Assembly (NCBI GenBank): GCA_009763385.1 | Contig: VDCT01000041.1 | Span: forward strand, 186,001 to 250,000 | Reading direction: 5' to 3' | DNA length: 64,000 bases | Origin: Coix lacryma-jobi var. lacryma-jobi | Lineage: Eukaryota; Streptophyta; Magnoliopsida; Poales; Poaceae | The notes under the pieces: generated by a model | What the model was told of the DNA's origin: nothing | Seen by the model: the letters and a program-made list of their open reading frames with translations, nothing else | Databases searched by the model: none | Shown: positions 53,598 to 64,000 of the stretch, piece after piece | How positions within the stretch are numbered: the stretch's first letter is position 1 | Layout of the letters: every line of letters starts with the position of its first letter | Position numbers and translations under genes: made by a program

Positions 53598-54302
53598 AAC
53601 AAATTTGAGGGTGGGTGAAAGACATTAGAGGTGCTCTATCTGTCTAGGTCTTGTCAAATATTTGAAGGTCTGGGATTTGGTTGATGGGATCTTTGAAGCA
53701 AATATACACCTGACCAATTTCACTGCAAGTTGTCACAATCCGGCACCTACGGTAGCAAGTCAGCCTAAGCTGTTTTTCCTAGGAACCATCAAATTTTCTC
53801 CTTAGAGAAGGATTGGAGGAGTTGGCTCCACTAAAATGCAGATTCTTCATCTGGCTAGCCATCAACATCTGTTGTTGGACAGTTGATGTACTGGCCAAAC
53901 ACAGGTTGCCCCACCCATTGGACGCCCCTTATGTCTTGTCATTGACCAGGTCCACCACTTGTGTACGATGATCTGAGATGAACTAATCCACCTATCACAA
54001 AATTGTTATTCATGTAGCCATCAGCATGGAACTATTAGCATTGTTGGCCTTTACTGCATTGCCTCCACATTTTGAGCAACCATTGGCTATCTTGGCACCA
54101 CCAGTGATTTATCAATGTCAACAGAAGGCAGTAATGTTTCATCAAGATCACAAAGGGAAAGAGAAGCTATAGTTATTGTCCCAGAAAATTAGGTGGTGGT
54201 CTGGGCAATGGGCAAGAATACTCCCTCGTTTTTCAAAATATTTGACGAGAGTAACCGATCCACAATATTTGCTAATTGAGGATATCCAAAATGTAATTAT
54301 AG
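53598..54302 (+). pseudogene. LINE, 3' continuation
   Basis: WVKDIRGALSV follows directly after the insertion. Later pieces APLKCRFFIWLAIN and LAKHRLPHP match the C-terminal region that follows RT in plant L1 elements. Many stops and shifts are present, and identity is lost by about 54130. TACTCCCTCGTTTTTCAAAA near 54210 resembles a Stowaway end, but I see no partner. No poly(A) tail is seen before the hAT element at 54303. Confidence 0.6.
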
Positions 54303-54498
54303 CAAAGTTCAACAAGGCGCTAGGCGCTTCTAGGCGATAACCCACCGCCTAGAGTCTAGGCGAGCTTAGGCGTTTTTTCTAGGCAGTGGACTAATACATG
54401 CATAAATACTTGAAAGAAAAGAAAAAAATTGGAGATCAGTTGAAATGGTGAAAATACTTAAAGAAAAAAAAAAGATTAGTGGAATGGTGAGAAAGAGG

Positions 54499-55162
54499 CA
54501 ATGTTTTCAGGACGTCCGATTAATCGTGACTAATCATCCTGGACGCTTTTAGGTACTCGACCAGGGCCTCCGACCGACCAGACCGTCCAAGAACTGGACG
54601 TCCGATTAATCGTCGTCCAATCGCGATAATCGGCCGTCCAGCCAGAGAGGACTCCAATTCAATATTGAGCCCAACTAGGTGTTTTTGGCCCAAGCCCATT
54701 AGGGTTTCTTTCTTTCCTACCCCCACTCTCTCAGGCCTCTCACTCTACGCAGAAGACAGCCACTCTCTTCTCCTTGCTGCAGTTTGCAGCTCTCTCTCCT
54801 CTCCATTGCTGCAGTCGCCGCCTCCATTGCTATAATTTCAGGTTGGCAGCAGCAGTCAACAAGATAACAAGGGGCTCTGCAGCAGCCAGGTAAGTGGCCA
54901 TTGGCCAGCTGACCTATCAGTAGAGCCTAGAACATGTAGTATACTAGTATATATATAGTACAATGTATATTGTATAAACTATATAATATATATATATATA
55001 TATATATAATATATATATATGGCATATATCAGTCCTCATAGGTAGGGGATGCCCGGACGCCCAGGGGACTCGTCCAGGGTTGATTAATCGTCCTGGACGA
55101 CGACTAATCGTCCTGGACGGTCCTCAGGCGTCCAGGCTCGACCAGCCGTCCTGAAAACATTG
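54499..55162. mobile_element. non-autonomous hAT element, 664 bp, nested
   Basis: Eight-base TSDs GAAAGAGG lie at 54491-54498 and 55163-55170. The ends are perfect inverted CAATGTTTTCAGGACG. Inner ATTAATCGTC-type motifs repeat near both ends. A CAGGTAAGT donor-like site lies near 54889 and an AT repeat at 54981-55020. Confidence 0.9.
54981..55020. repeat. AT microsatellite
   Basis: A run of AT dinucleotides with two small interruptions. Confidence 0.9.
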
Positions 55163-55891
55163 GAAAGAGGAAAGGCGCATTTAACAGCCCAAGTCTCCCA
55201 CGGTACCAGTCCTCTTTTATTGAATCTTATCCCCTCCCCCAGCCTCTATGTTCCCGTCTCTCTCCCTCCGACTCCCGACTCTGCTTGCAATCCTCGCACC
55301 CGTCGCTCGCCCGTGCCGCCACACCCGAGGTCGCCTCCTCCACCAGTCGTCGCGCCCCGCCCCCGCCGACGCTACCCAACTCCCCCACCGCCGCCGACGT
55401 CCGCCGCCCCCACGCATCCTGCCTTTGCGGATCTGCCTGCCGCCACCGCCTGATGTTGCCTCTTTCGCACCAGATGTCGCTGCCTCACGGAGCTCCTCCC
55501 CATCGTCACCGGACCTCTGCGCGCCCCACGCCCACCCTACCAGGTGGGGATCTGGACACCTTTACGGCAACAGTTGGGCAGCCGCCTAGGTACCCGCCAC
55601 CCCCATAGGCGAGGCGGTACCCCGTTGACCTAGGCGAGCGCTAGAAGCGCCTTTGAACCTTGAATTATAGTAGTATTCCACTCCCCGCCCCTAAGTAAAT
55701 ACCCTAAGTAAGAGAAATGAATGTATTTAACATATAACATATAATAGGGGTAGGGGTATGGATGGTCATCTTATATTGATTTTCCTTTTGGAACTATAGT
55801 ATATGTCCTAGACCCATGCACCATGCACGAATATTAGAACAGAGGGACGAGTTAGTAAAAGGCTAAAAGCACTCCTTAGTGGACTGTGCAG

Positions 55892-56396
55892 CAATGTTTT
55901 CAGATCGGACGACTATCACGATAATCGCGACTAGTCGTCCTGATCGTAACTTCGTGCTCGATAAGGGCGTTCGATTAGTTTTGGTCGATTAGAAATCTTA
56001 TCGTCCGACTAATCGCGACTAGTCACAATTAGTCGTCCGATTAGCCTTGTTGTAAACAAGACAGTAAAGACTAAGGAAATGTAAAGATTAGGAGAACAAG
56101 GCAAAAACCTTAAAATCCAGCATCAACAAGCACCAGCTACAAGTAGTGTCCAGATCAGTAGTAAATCACTGTGATAATGATTCATTAAGACATGATTATG
56201 ACCATGTTACATATATTACATCATATAATAACTATAACATGGCGATAAGGTCATCCAAGCACTAGGACGACTAAATGTCCGATTAGCCGACTAGACGATC
56301 AGATCGACAAATCGGCCCTGATCGACGACTAATCACGATTAGTCGGCTGATCGGTGGTCTTACGACTAGCCTCGATAATATGATCTGAAAACATTT
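55892..56396. mobile_element. non-autonomous hAT element, 505 bp, related to 54499-55162
   Basis: TSDs CTGTGCAG (55884-55891) and CTATGCAG (56397-56404) match at 7 of 8. Ends CAATGTTTTCAGATC and GATCTGAAAACATT(T) share CAATGTTTTCAG with the nested element. ATTAGTCG/CGACTAAT motifs fill the interior. Confidence 0.85.
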
Positions 56397-56529
56397 CTAT
56401 GCAGTGGCAAAAAATAGCAAAGAAAGCTGGTACAGTGACCTACATGAGGAAAGAACTAGATGAACCTAAGTGACAATGTGATTACTGTCTTAATGGCATT
56501 TCATGAATTAATAAATATTTGTAACATCA

Positions 56530-57859
56530 TCTAACCTCGGATACCATTTCCCAACGGCATTTTGCGTCTTCAACATCTTTGCAATGGCATATAACTAGCA
56601 TTACTTGGGCAACATGAAGTTGCACCGGATGTTGTGCCTCAATAGCAGAATGACATAAAAGGCATTTGTTAAAGAAATTAGTACCTCAGATGGCACAAGC
56701 AGTCTATTTCATAAGAGCTACCCCATCACCACCATGATCAGCATTTATGTCCACCCCATCACATATGTTCCGGCTCGCAACATATTCACCTTTGCCAACT
56801 TGCTTGAGCTCCTTTTGCTGTACTTCTTATAGGGACCCACCAAATAATCCTGCTGTGTAACACATGAGGACCTTTTCTTTTAGCTTTCATGCTCTCCTTA
56901 GCGTGTTGCCTTTCACACATTCCCAGCGAAGAACCACTGTGACAGAGGAATCAGAACTCCTAAGGCACTTTAAAACCCTGTTGCAACCTGGTTCTTCTTC
57001 TCATCAAGCTGAGCACCATATTGGTTATGCAAATCTCCTGATTTATGTTGCAAATCCTACCACCAACCCCATCATTCTCCACTTGCCTGGCTCGCCAGAG
57101 CCACCACCAGATGAATTACCCGAACGTGAAATCCTCTGTGATCCATTCATTGCCAGGTGCAGCTGCAAAGCTAACTCTTCGTCCAGCAGAACCTGAACAC
57201 CACTGTTCCTCTCCACCAACCCACTGCTGCCAACGGCGTTGTTGCCCCGCTTGGAAGCCAACTTCACCTCCGCAGCCTTCCTCAAAGCGTTCTCCCAGCA
57301 ACGGAGGTACGATCCCAGAAGCAAACCTCCAGATTCAGCCCCAAATTGAAGCCCCCATTCTTCGATCTCACGGTGGGACAGCAATCGACGCAGAGGAAAT
57401 CCTCCACACGACCGGCTGGATCACGGTCGTGCGGTGTTCAGCAGGGATACAGGATCGGTGAACACAGCGCTGCAGCGGCGGCAGACGACGGCGGAGTCCT
57501 CGGGCGGCAGGTTGTCGAGGGAAGAGGCAGTAGGAGCATACAGCGGCGGAGCGGACGAGGGACGAGGGAGAGGCATTCGGTGCAAAGCAGGACGACGCGC
57601 CATAGGGAGCTGAGTGGAACGGACCGGGCGGCGCTTGGGCCTGGCCCCCGGCTGGGGCGTTGGGAAGCGGACCGCCGCAGCAGTGGCACAGGTTGAGATC
57701 GGGCAGGGCACGCGCGGGCGCTGGCGGCGCCGCAGATGGTGGCAGGGGCGGGCGAGGAGCCGCGGCGCGGCGGCGCGGGCGGGTGCTAGAAGAAGGCGGG
57801 ACGGCGAAGCGGGGTGATCGGCCCGCGGAGGCAAGTGCGTTGGGTGCGTCTCGCACCAT
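56530..57859 (-). pseudogene. remnant of a host gene for a Cys-rich, zinc-finger-like protein
   Basis: The start is taken at 57859 (MVRDAPNALASAGRSPRF). Blocks read in different frames but in order: DLNLCHCCG, VRFPTPQPGARPKRRPVRS, SLWRVVLLCTECLSLV, VRSAAVCSYC, LDNLPPEDSAVVC, CVHRSCIPAEHRTTVIQPV, EDFLCVDCCPTV, and then DEELALQLHLAMNGSQRISR near 57170. Cys pairs CHCC, CTEC, CSYC and CVDCC suggest a PHD/zinc-ribbon-like fold. I recognise it as a plant protein type but cannot name it. At least five single-base shifts occur in ~450 bp with few other changes. Downstream, SAIEAQHPVQLHVAQVMLV (about 56640) is open up to a donor-like GAG|GTTAG at 56536/56535, so introns are likely retained. Conservation of the peptides argues for a host gene copy. 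Confidence 0.6.
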
Positions 57860-58679
57860 GGGTGGTGACACAGTGACAGGGTGAGGTTAGGGTTTGAGTG
57901 AGGCGTGGTCGGAATGGCCTTTCGGGGGAGAGAGCGGTGGGTCTGATTCGAGTCTTTCTGAAGTGTCTTCTCTAATCTCTAATAAAACTAAAAGACTAAA
58001 AGTGGAAATGTTTTTGGGGCGACAAAAATTCGCTCCATCGTCCTGCCTCCGTGCGATAGTGCGACGTCACCTGAGCCTGTCCTCTATGCGATTCTCCACG
58101 CCGTGCAATCATCGGCTCTGTCGTCCTCACCGAGAAGGAAACCCACCCGCCCTCCAGCCACCCAAAAAGGAAGCCACAGAAATCACGCCTCCAACGCCAC
58201 GCCCTACCCCCTTCGCCTCGACGGACTCTCGGCTCTAGCTTGGTCGATGCGCCGCCCTACCCCGCCTCAGCCACATCACCGCACCTCCTGCATCTAGGGT
58301 TTCACCCACTACCGCCGACAACCGCCGCCCTATCCGAGGTGAGCCGACCCGCAGCAGCCACGGCGCTGCCGTCCCAGGCCCCATCTAACTCAGGGTCGCA
58401 CGCACGAGCCAGATCCGGTCAGTTCTGGCGGCCCGCTGCTGTATTCTCTCTTTGTTCGTGTTCGTCGTCCCCTCCCAGCGGGGCTCGTGCTGATGGTGCC
58501 TTCCTTTGTTCCGGCAGTTGATCCATTGTACCCCTCCAAGCTGCTCTATCGCGCGCTCAACGTCGAGCTCAAGGTTCTGTTTTGTTCTCGCTATTCTATT
58601 CTTTATCCTCCCCAAGTTTTTGCTACCAATTCCGCACCTCGTGCGGTCGCTAAACCCTGCGGCGAGCAATTCCATCTCA
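57860..58679. other. GC-rich region upstream of the gene remnant
   Basis: A minus-strand AAACCCTAA (telo-box type) lies at 57887-57895, a common 5' UTR/promoter motif of plant genes and consistent with the remnant's 5' end. A plus-strand CTAGGGTTTCACCC at about 58294 with GC-rich ORFs could be another 5' UTR, but no protein is recognisable. Confidence 0.4.
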
Positions 58680-61118
58680 AACTGGGCAAAATAACGCGAA
58701 ACCGAAAACCGAACCCGAAACAGACCGAGCCCGAACCCGAACAGATCGAAAATTCGGTCCTCAGTCTTTAGATCGGTTACAGGTTGCTAGAAACCGAACT
58801 ATATCGGGTACTGGGTTTTTTCACTCAGTTACCCAATAAGACCGAGAGAAGCTTCGAACAAGTCCAACAGCAGCCTCAAGTCCCCAAAGTGAGCCTGCTC
58901 CAAACCCAACGAAACATACCACCCGAGTCCGGAGCGGCCACCTGACCTCAATGCCCGAGTCCCCAACTCTCCTAACCCTAGCCGCCAGCTCGCCGCAACA
59001 GCGTGTGCGGCTGCACCGTTCTCCACTCCAGAGCTGGATTCCATAGTCTGCCGCTTCATCGTCCAGTCCAGCTACTCCGCCATCTACCGACTGACGTCAT
59101 CGGGTCCGTCGTCCGCCTCCGAGCCTCCGACTGCGCCAGTCCTGCGGATCCAGCAGCACCATTGTTGGAGCTCGTGCGCCGTGAGCGCGAGGTGCTGCGC
59201 TCCCATCGTTTCACGGTGCTGTCACAGACCGGAACTCCAGAAGAAAGAGCTTCGTGTTGCAGAAACATAAAACGAGTAGTCCCTAGAATCTTGCAATGTA
59301 TGTATGAAAAACTCGATCTACTAATTGTCGAATCGTGTTGCTTTTTTTTGTTCAAACATGTACGGCTGTAGCACGTAGCATGTAGCAATATTAATATTTT
59401 TGGTCACCAGAACTCTAAGTAGCAAATTGCAACACCTGTACTGTACGGGCTGTATACGGTGGTTTTCTAATTTAGACTATTTCCTGATTTTAGGTGTCGA
59501 TATTAGTGTTCTTGGCTTCTAATTTGTAGATGCCCTCTGAAAACTGAAAGGAAATTGAAATGGGAGCCGAAAAATATTGAACTGGAGGATGCATGAGAAA
59601 AGCACAGTGAGGAGGTCCTTCAACTTGAGGGACATGAACAAGAGAAGGGTAAAGGTGAAGATGGGGATGGCAATGGCAAGAAGAAAAATGCAAGGAAACC
59701 AATGGAAGCAAGGTCTAAAATTTGGCAACACTTCCACAAGATAAAGGATGAGAATGATGTGGTGAAGAAGGGGAAAGGAAAATGCAAATATCGTAGTCGA
59801 TTAATCAAGGCAGATTCATATGTTAATGGTACTACTGCAATGAAGAGACACTTTAATATTTACAAGTGTAATCCTCATGTGAACAACAAGGATCCGAAGC
59901 AGGCCACTTTGGCAGCAACTAAAGGAGAAGGCAGCATTACCACGTGGAGGTATGATCCTGAAGCAATTAGAGAAGCCTTTGTGAACTGAAATGGTGATAG
60001 AAGATGAAATGCCTTTGTTACCGGGAAGAGAAGAGAGGATTTAAGAAATTTATGATGTAGCTTGCCCACGTTGGAGTACACCATCTCGAGAAAAGAAACG
60101 AAAACTAGGGACACTGTTTGAATTTATTTTAAGAAAGAAAAAAGCAAGCTGAAGCTGTTTTTGAAGGATAGTTGCGAAAGAGTTTGCTTAACCACCGATG
60201 GTTGGACTCACCCAGCAAGACAGTTGCATGACAGTGACTGCGCACTTCATTGACAAAAATTGGCAATATCATAGGAAAGACATTAGCTTCTTTAAAGTAA
60301 AGGGCATAAGGGGGATGAAATTGGGAAGAACTTGCAAAGATGTGCTTGCTTGATGGGAGCTAGAAAAGGTCCATGTGGTCACAGTTGAATGCAAGGTCCA
60401 ATGACAGTGGTATAAGTTACTTGAGGAGGCACATGAATAATGCAAAGACAAGTATAGCTGAATGAAAGTATCTTCACATAGATGTGTTGCACACATGTCA
60501 ATCTTATTGTACAAGATGGCCTTAAAGAAGTAGATACTTTAGTGAAGCGTGGTCCGAGCTGCTGTTAGGTACATCAAGAATGGCACTTCTCGATGGTTAA
60601 GTTCAAGGAGCTTGCCGAGGAGAGAAGGTAGGTTGACACCAAGGCATTTCTACACTTAGACATTTGCACTAGGTGGAGCTCAACATATCTGATGTGAAGC
60701 AGCCACCAGTTATGAGAAGGTATTTGCAAGGTACTTTGATGATGATCCATGCTATGCTATTGACTTGTCACCAATTAATAAAGGTCCAGGGCATCCAGAT
60801 GAGGAAGACTGGGAGAATGCAAAGAAGATGGCTGAATTCCTTGGTCATTTTTATCAACTCACTGAGCGCCCTTTCTAAAAATTTGTATGTCAATTCACAC
60901 AACTTCATGTTTGAAGATTTGTGAAGCTAATTTCTTAATCGCCAATTGGATGAGCAGCAAGGAGTCCTTTGCGCCATGAAATGGGCAAGAGAATGAAAGT
61001 GAAAGTTTGACAAGTATTGGGGGAAATTGGCATGATCAGCCACCTGCTGAAGTTAGACCTATGATTGAGAGAGGGAGAGGTGAAGGGAAAAGAGAAGGAG
61101 AAGGAGAATATGAACTTG
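58680..61118 (+). mobile_element. decayed hAT transposon, 3' end cut by copia C4
   Basis: The left part has ACTGGGCAAAATAACGCGAA followed by dense CCGAA/CCCGAA motifs, typical sub-terminal sequence of plant hAT elements. A transposase pseudogene follows. The right end is replaced by the C4 LTR at 61119. The exact left end and TSD are not clear. Confidence 0.55.
59610..61000 (+). pseudogene. hAT (Ac-like) transposase, degenerate
   Basis: The transposase would bind the element ends and catalyse cut-and-paste. The first frame (59702-59989) holds a BED zinc finger: SKIWQHFHKIKDEN, KGKCKYRS, GTTAMKRHFNIYKCNP. The second Cys of the usual CxxC is Arg/Ser here. After stops come fragments in several frames: MTVTAHFIDKNWQYHRK (about 60230), RAAVRYIKNGTSRW (60560) and GPGHPDEEDWENAKKMAEFL (60790). 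Their order fits an Ac-type transposase. No C-terminal hATC dimerisation domain is seen before the LTR. Confidence 0.8.
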
Positions 61119-61418
61119 TGAAGGACCGAATTGGCGAACCAGAGTGGGGTGAATGGGAGCCTCAAATTCAACTCGTGAAATAGATGGCCCTTGTCCAGAA
61201 AAAGTCACCCCAAAAGCAAAACACGGGTTTGCAAGTATCCACGACCCTAGATGTAGGGTGGATGCTTCCTAGAAGCACAAAGGGATACTACACAATCAAA
61301 AAAACCCCCACGCAAAAAAGCCCTGGAAACCCAAAACCGACAACGGACGAACGAACCACAGACGAGAAACGTGCAGAGAGGCACTGACTGGACTCTGCAG
61401 TGCCTCCGGTCCAAGATG

Positions 61419-61690
61419 AACGGACGCATCCGGTCAGCAGAATACGATTTAGAAGTCTTTGTATTGGATCGGACTCACTGTGTATATGCGTCCGGTCAAC
61501 ACTAGTCCAGAGTCCGGTCACACGTTGTGCGTCCGGTCAGCAATGTGAAACCGATGAACAGTGACGCCTATGCGTCCGATCAGGCAAGACCCGAGCGTCG
61601 GTCAAAAATCTCACAGACTGTGTCGTGAGACGTTTCAAAGATCGGATTCACAGTGAGCGTCCGGTCGTTGAACAAGCAACATCGGTCACC
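61419..61690. repeat. cluster of GCGTCCGGTC / GACCGGACGC-type motifs
   Basis: Recurs at least six times, exact or nearly so, in the position where C1 has GCGTCCGATG and C2 has CGGACAGTCCG. Confidence 0.75.
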
Positions 61691-62290
61691 CCGACAAAGT
61701 GCGTTCGTTCACCGATTCAAACTTGATCTCCTCAAATCGAAACCACTAGGGCTCAAACTTGGTGAGGGCAGTCACAGAAGGATAGTGAGCTACTCCTAAG
61801 AGATATGGCCGAACCTATCTCCAAATCGAGAATCGAAGAGATCGAATCGAAAAGAATTCGGGGAAAAGGGAAGAGAACACGATCCGAAGACGAAAATCGA
61901 TCGATTCTACTAGTTCATGAGGTTAGAGAGGAATTCCTTCGATGAAGAGTTGTGCCTCATGATCTAGAACAAGCTGGTTCAAACGGAATCGGAAACCAAC
62001 TCACGATGAGCGAGAACGAAGCAAATCATCGTGACGGGCGAAAACAAAAATGTGAAGAACACAGCTCAAAAAGACACCAATCGATCACGAATTCAACCGT
62101 GTCTTGAAAACCCACGAGACAATAGTGAGATTACGGTCTCACTTCCTCAAAATCCCAAGAACACAGAGGTATGATTAGTCGTTTTTGGGATCACAGGCAG
62201 CGAGGAATGATTAGAACCTAAGAGAGGGCTAGAGAGAGAGCTTACGAAATAATGGCTGCCAGGATTGGGAGAAAGGAGGGGCGCCCTCTC

Positions 62291-62300
62291 TTATTTATAG
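62291..62300 (-). promoter_or_regulatory. TATA box of the C4 LTR
   Basis: The minus strand reads GGCTATAAATAAGAGA, the same as at 10166-10179. Confidence 0.6.
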
Positions 62301-62559
62301 CCTAATACAATAGTCCCCTTCTACCCCTAGATAAAAGAGCGAACAGGCAAACCCTATGGGTATTCCAGTCCAAACTCTGTGACGAAGTCGTGATCCGACG
62401 GCCACGCGCATTCCTCATCCTTAGCTTCACCTCGACGCAAGCTGGATGCCGCCACGTGTCGTCCTGTCGACCGTCGCGCCTTCCTCGTGGATAGCTTCGC
62501 CGCCGCACCAGCCTCTCCACGCCGCAAAACCGCGTCGACCATCCTGTTTGGACCTCCCC

Positions 62560-62777
62560 CCTTGATTTTGTGAAAGGCTGAAACGGGAAACCTGTCCTCC
62601 GGCTGAGTTTTGTGGCCCAAACTCCAGAAACCCGCGAGCCCAGGTTTTGAGGCCCAAACCTTAAAAAACCGTCCTCGCGAGTTTTGAGGCCCAAATCGGA
62701 AAACGGCCACCCTGAGTTTTGAGGCCAAACTCGAAAACCGTCGAGGGTAGTTTTTCGAGGCTCAACTACCAAACCCG
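62560..62777. repeat. U3 hairpin array in C4
   Basis: Units seen: CTGAGTTT/AAACTC(C)AG, CCAGGTTT/AAACCT(T), CGAGTTTT/AAATCG, TGAGTTTT/AAACTCG and GGTAGTTT/CAACTACC. Some arms carry single changes not yet matched in the partner, so this copy is more degraded. Confidence 0.8.
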
Positions 62778-63238
62778 CGCCGTAGACGGGATGTGGTTCT
62801 CACACCCCGACCACCCGGCAGCGATTATGTCGATGCATGTCCAGCCTACACGCGCGGGCACAGTGCATTCTCCTTCCTTCCCGGGCCTCCCGCCAAGTGT
62901 CACGACGCCATCACCTTCCTCCCGACTCGGCCGATGCACCGCACATCCCCATGTGCTCTTGCTCGTCGATGCCATGTGCCAGCTACCACAGCTGGTCCTC
63001 AGGTCTCCCGGTCCGTCGGTCCAAGCCTCACGTCCGCCCTTCACCGCTCCCGGTCCGTGGCACGACACGTCTCTACTTGACCTTCACCTCACCATCGACC
63101 ACTGTCTCTGAGCTCCACACCTGCACATCAAACACAACAAGAGACAAATGTTGCCCTCACCCCTTCCGGTGAGCCTGTATGACGATCCTCACATCAGGAA
63201 GGGAACCACAAGGGAACATATCAACCTTTGTGTTCACA

Positions 63239-64000
63239 ATCTCCCCCTTGATGAGTGCATCGTCAACAAATAGAACCATGATCAAGGAAGAAAAGAAAAA
63301 ATAGAAGAAAGATAGAAGGAGAAAGCTCACTCGAGATGTCCAAAAGCCAAGTTAAAAGCCAATAGAAGGACAAATCGAGATAAGCAAAGCTTGGTCCCTA
63401 AAGACATGGGTAACGGTTCGACACAACCAAGCAAAGGATCGGAGCAACAACTCAACAACGAGCAAAACTCGATCGAACTGAGCGAAAAAATTGGTTCCAA
63501 AGACATGGGCAACGACTTGACACAACCAAGTCAAAATCAAGCTAGTCCTCAAGAAGAGGCAGAAAAGAAAAGGGCTCAACACCACTAGCTGAGAACTCGA
63601 TACCAATTGAAGCTGAAATAGCACATAAGAATGCAAAACTGCTAGTCCCTCAAGATAGAGGCACAGAGGCTCAACACAACTAGCAGAAAAATCCATACCA
63701 ATCCAAATCAAGGCAGGAAGCAGAAACGCTCCCCCTCACTACAAGAACTCACCCTCAACAAGTGAAGCACAGAAATCACAGTATTTGCAAATTGTCACAT
63801 ATCACAAAAAAAATTCTCCCCCTTGGGGCAATTTGCAAAAACAAGGAGGAAAAAGAGCTCAATCAAGCGAAACGGAGCTAGGTCATGCCTATCGGAGCAT
63901 CCAAATGCATATGAGTGTGAGGTGTTTTCTTTATGGAAGGTTCTATGACAAACAAATTATTAGAAAGATTTGAAGGAATTCAATTTGGTTGTGTGTTCCT
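63239..64000 (-). other. 3' non-coding region of C4
   Basis: The minus strand has GGGGGAGATTG at the LTR junction (polypurine tract, about 63239-63249). Further purine tracts occur near 63729 and 63813. No gene is seen. Four hairpins lie at 63388-63686. Confidence 0.75.
63388..63686 (-). repeat. four spaced hairpins matching those of C2
   Basis: Arms on the plus strand: GCTTGGT/ACCAAGC (63388-63433), TTGGTT/AACCAA (63491-63539), AGCTAGT/ACTAGCT (63540-63590) and CTGCTAGT/ACTAGCAG (63639-63686). In sense order the two CTAGT-type stems come first and the TTGGT-types last, as in C2. Confidence 0.85.

Larger units (their letters stand above)
54303..55662. mobile_element. non-autonomous hAT element, 1360 bp, hosting another
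   Basis: Eight-base TSDs AATTATAG lie at 54295-54302 and 55663-55670. Ends are CAAAGTTCAACAAGGCGCTA and, reversed, CAAGGTTCAAAGGCGCTTCT. Sub-terminal TAGGCG/CGCCTA repeats are dense on both sides. The inside is GC-rich (55250-55560) with only weak ORFs. No transposase is recognisable. Confidence 0.85.
61119..63238 (-). repeat. 3' LTR of C4 (2120 bp)
   Basis: On the minus strand it starts TGTGAACACAAAGGTTGATA and ends CGGTCCTTCA. The start matches the isolated LTR at 9300. It holds a U3 hairpin array (62560-62777), a minus-strand TATAAATAAG promoter (62291-62300) and GCGTCCGGTC-type motifs (61419-61690). Confidence 0.88.
61119..64000 (-). mobile_element. copia element C4: 3' LTR and 3' internal region
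   Basis: On the minus strand the element enters from the right edge and runs through a non-coding region with hairpins and a polypurine tract into a full LTR ending at 61119. Family features match C1 and C2. Pol lies beyond the window. Confidence 0.85.

Noticed and set aside
54205..54250. Stowaway MITE
   Set aside because: TACTCCCTCGTTTTTCAAAA resembles one end, but no matching second end or TA duplication was found.
55250..55610. GC-rich coding exons inside the hAT element
   Set aside because: Three overlapping Pro/Ser/Arg-rich ORFs in different frames with no known domain. Probably captured or 5' UTR-like sequence.

Overview
The window looks like an intergenic, repeat-dense stretch of a grass (Poaceae) nuclear genome, probably a panicoid such as a sorghum or sugarcane relative. 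The evidence is the family mix: SIRE/Maximus-like Ty1/copia elements with long LTRs, a Tekay-like Ty3/gypsy element, a large LTR element with no coding capacity, a RIRE2-like gag fragment, a Tourist MITE, hAT elements and a LINE. I see no intact host gene. The only likely host-gene material is a frameshifted cysteine-rich gene remnant at 56.5-57.9 kb. Almost everything else is transposons inserted into transposons, and several insertions can be unpicked exactly from target-site duplications (TSDs).

Layout. 1-3591: 3' end of a plus-strand copia element (extra 3' ORF, polypurine-rich stretch, 3' LTR). It sits in a 32-bp tip of a non-coding LTR element, itself in the gag of a minus-strand copia (C1, 3624-7984). 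7985-9262: LTR and tRNA-Asp primer site of a second non-coding element, minus strand. 9300-11821: isolated copia LTR with a duplicated promoter block. 11822-12446 and 31629-32022: two halves of one minus-strand gypsy gag, split by a Tekay-like element (12447-31623, TSD AAGGC). The 5' LTR of that element is split by copia C2 (15721-25913, TSD TCATC). 32263-47870: minus-strand copia C3. Its gag is split by a 7.8-kb non-coding LTR element (37644-45491, TSD AGCGC/TGCGC). 47.9-54.3 kb: an old copia RNase H scrap, a Tourist MITE and a dead LINE split by a small gypsy element (50937-53592, TSD CCCTC). 54.3-56.4 kb: three non-autonomous hAT elements, one nested in another, with 8-bp TSDs. 58.7-61.1 kb: a decayed hAT transposase. 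61119-64000: 3' LTR and 3' internal region of minus-strand copia C4, which runs off the right edge.

Most interesting. The Tekay-like element carries an intact extra ORF (27046-28077) upstream of gag. Its first 16 residues after Met match the histone H3 tail at 13 positions, including R2, K4, R8, K9, S10 and T11. The protein continues into a coiled-coil region and ends near a run of ten Asp. This looks like a transposon-encoded histone-tail mimic. Two sets of inverted repeats with compensatory stem changes also stand out in the C1/C2/C4 copia family: a hairpin array in the LTR U3, and four hairpins between pol and the 3' LTR.

How the genes work together: each LTR element would supply its own gag (particle), protease, integrase and RT/RNase H. 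Nearly all are broken here by stops, frameshifts or deletions. The non-coding LTR elements would need proteins from a relative. All family names are from motif recognition by eye; no searches were run.
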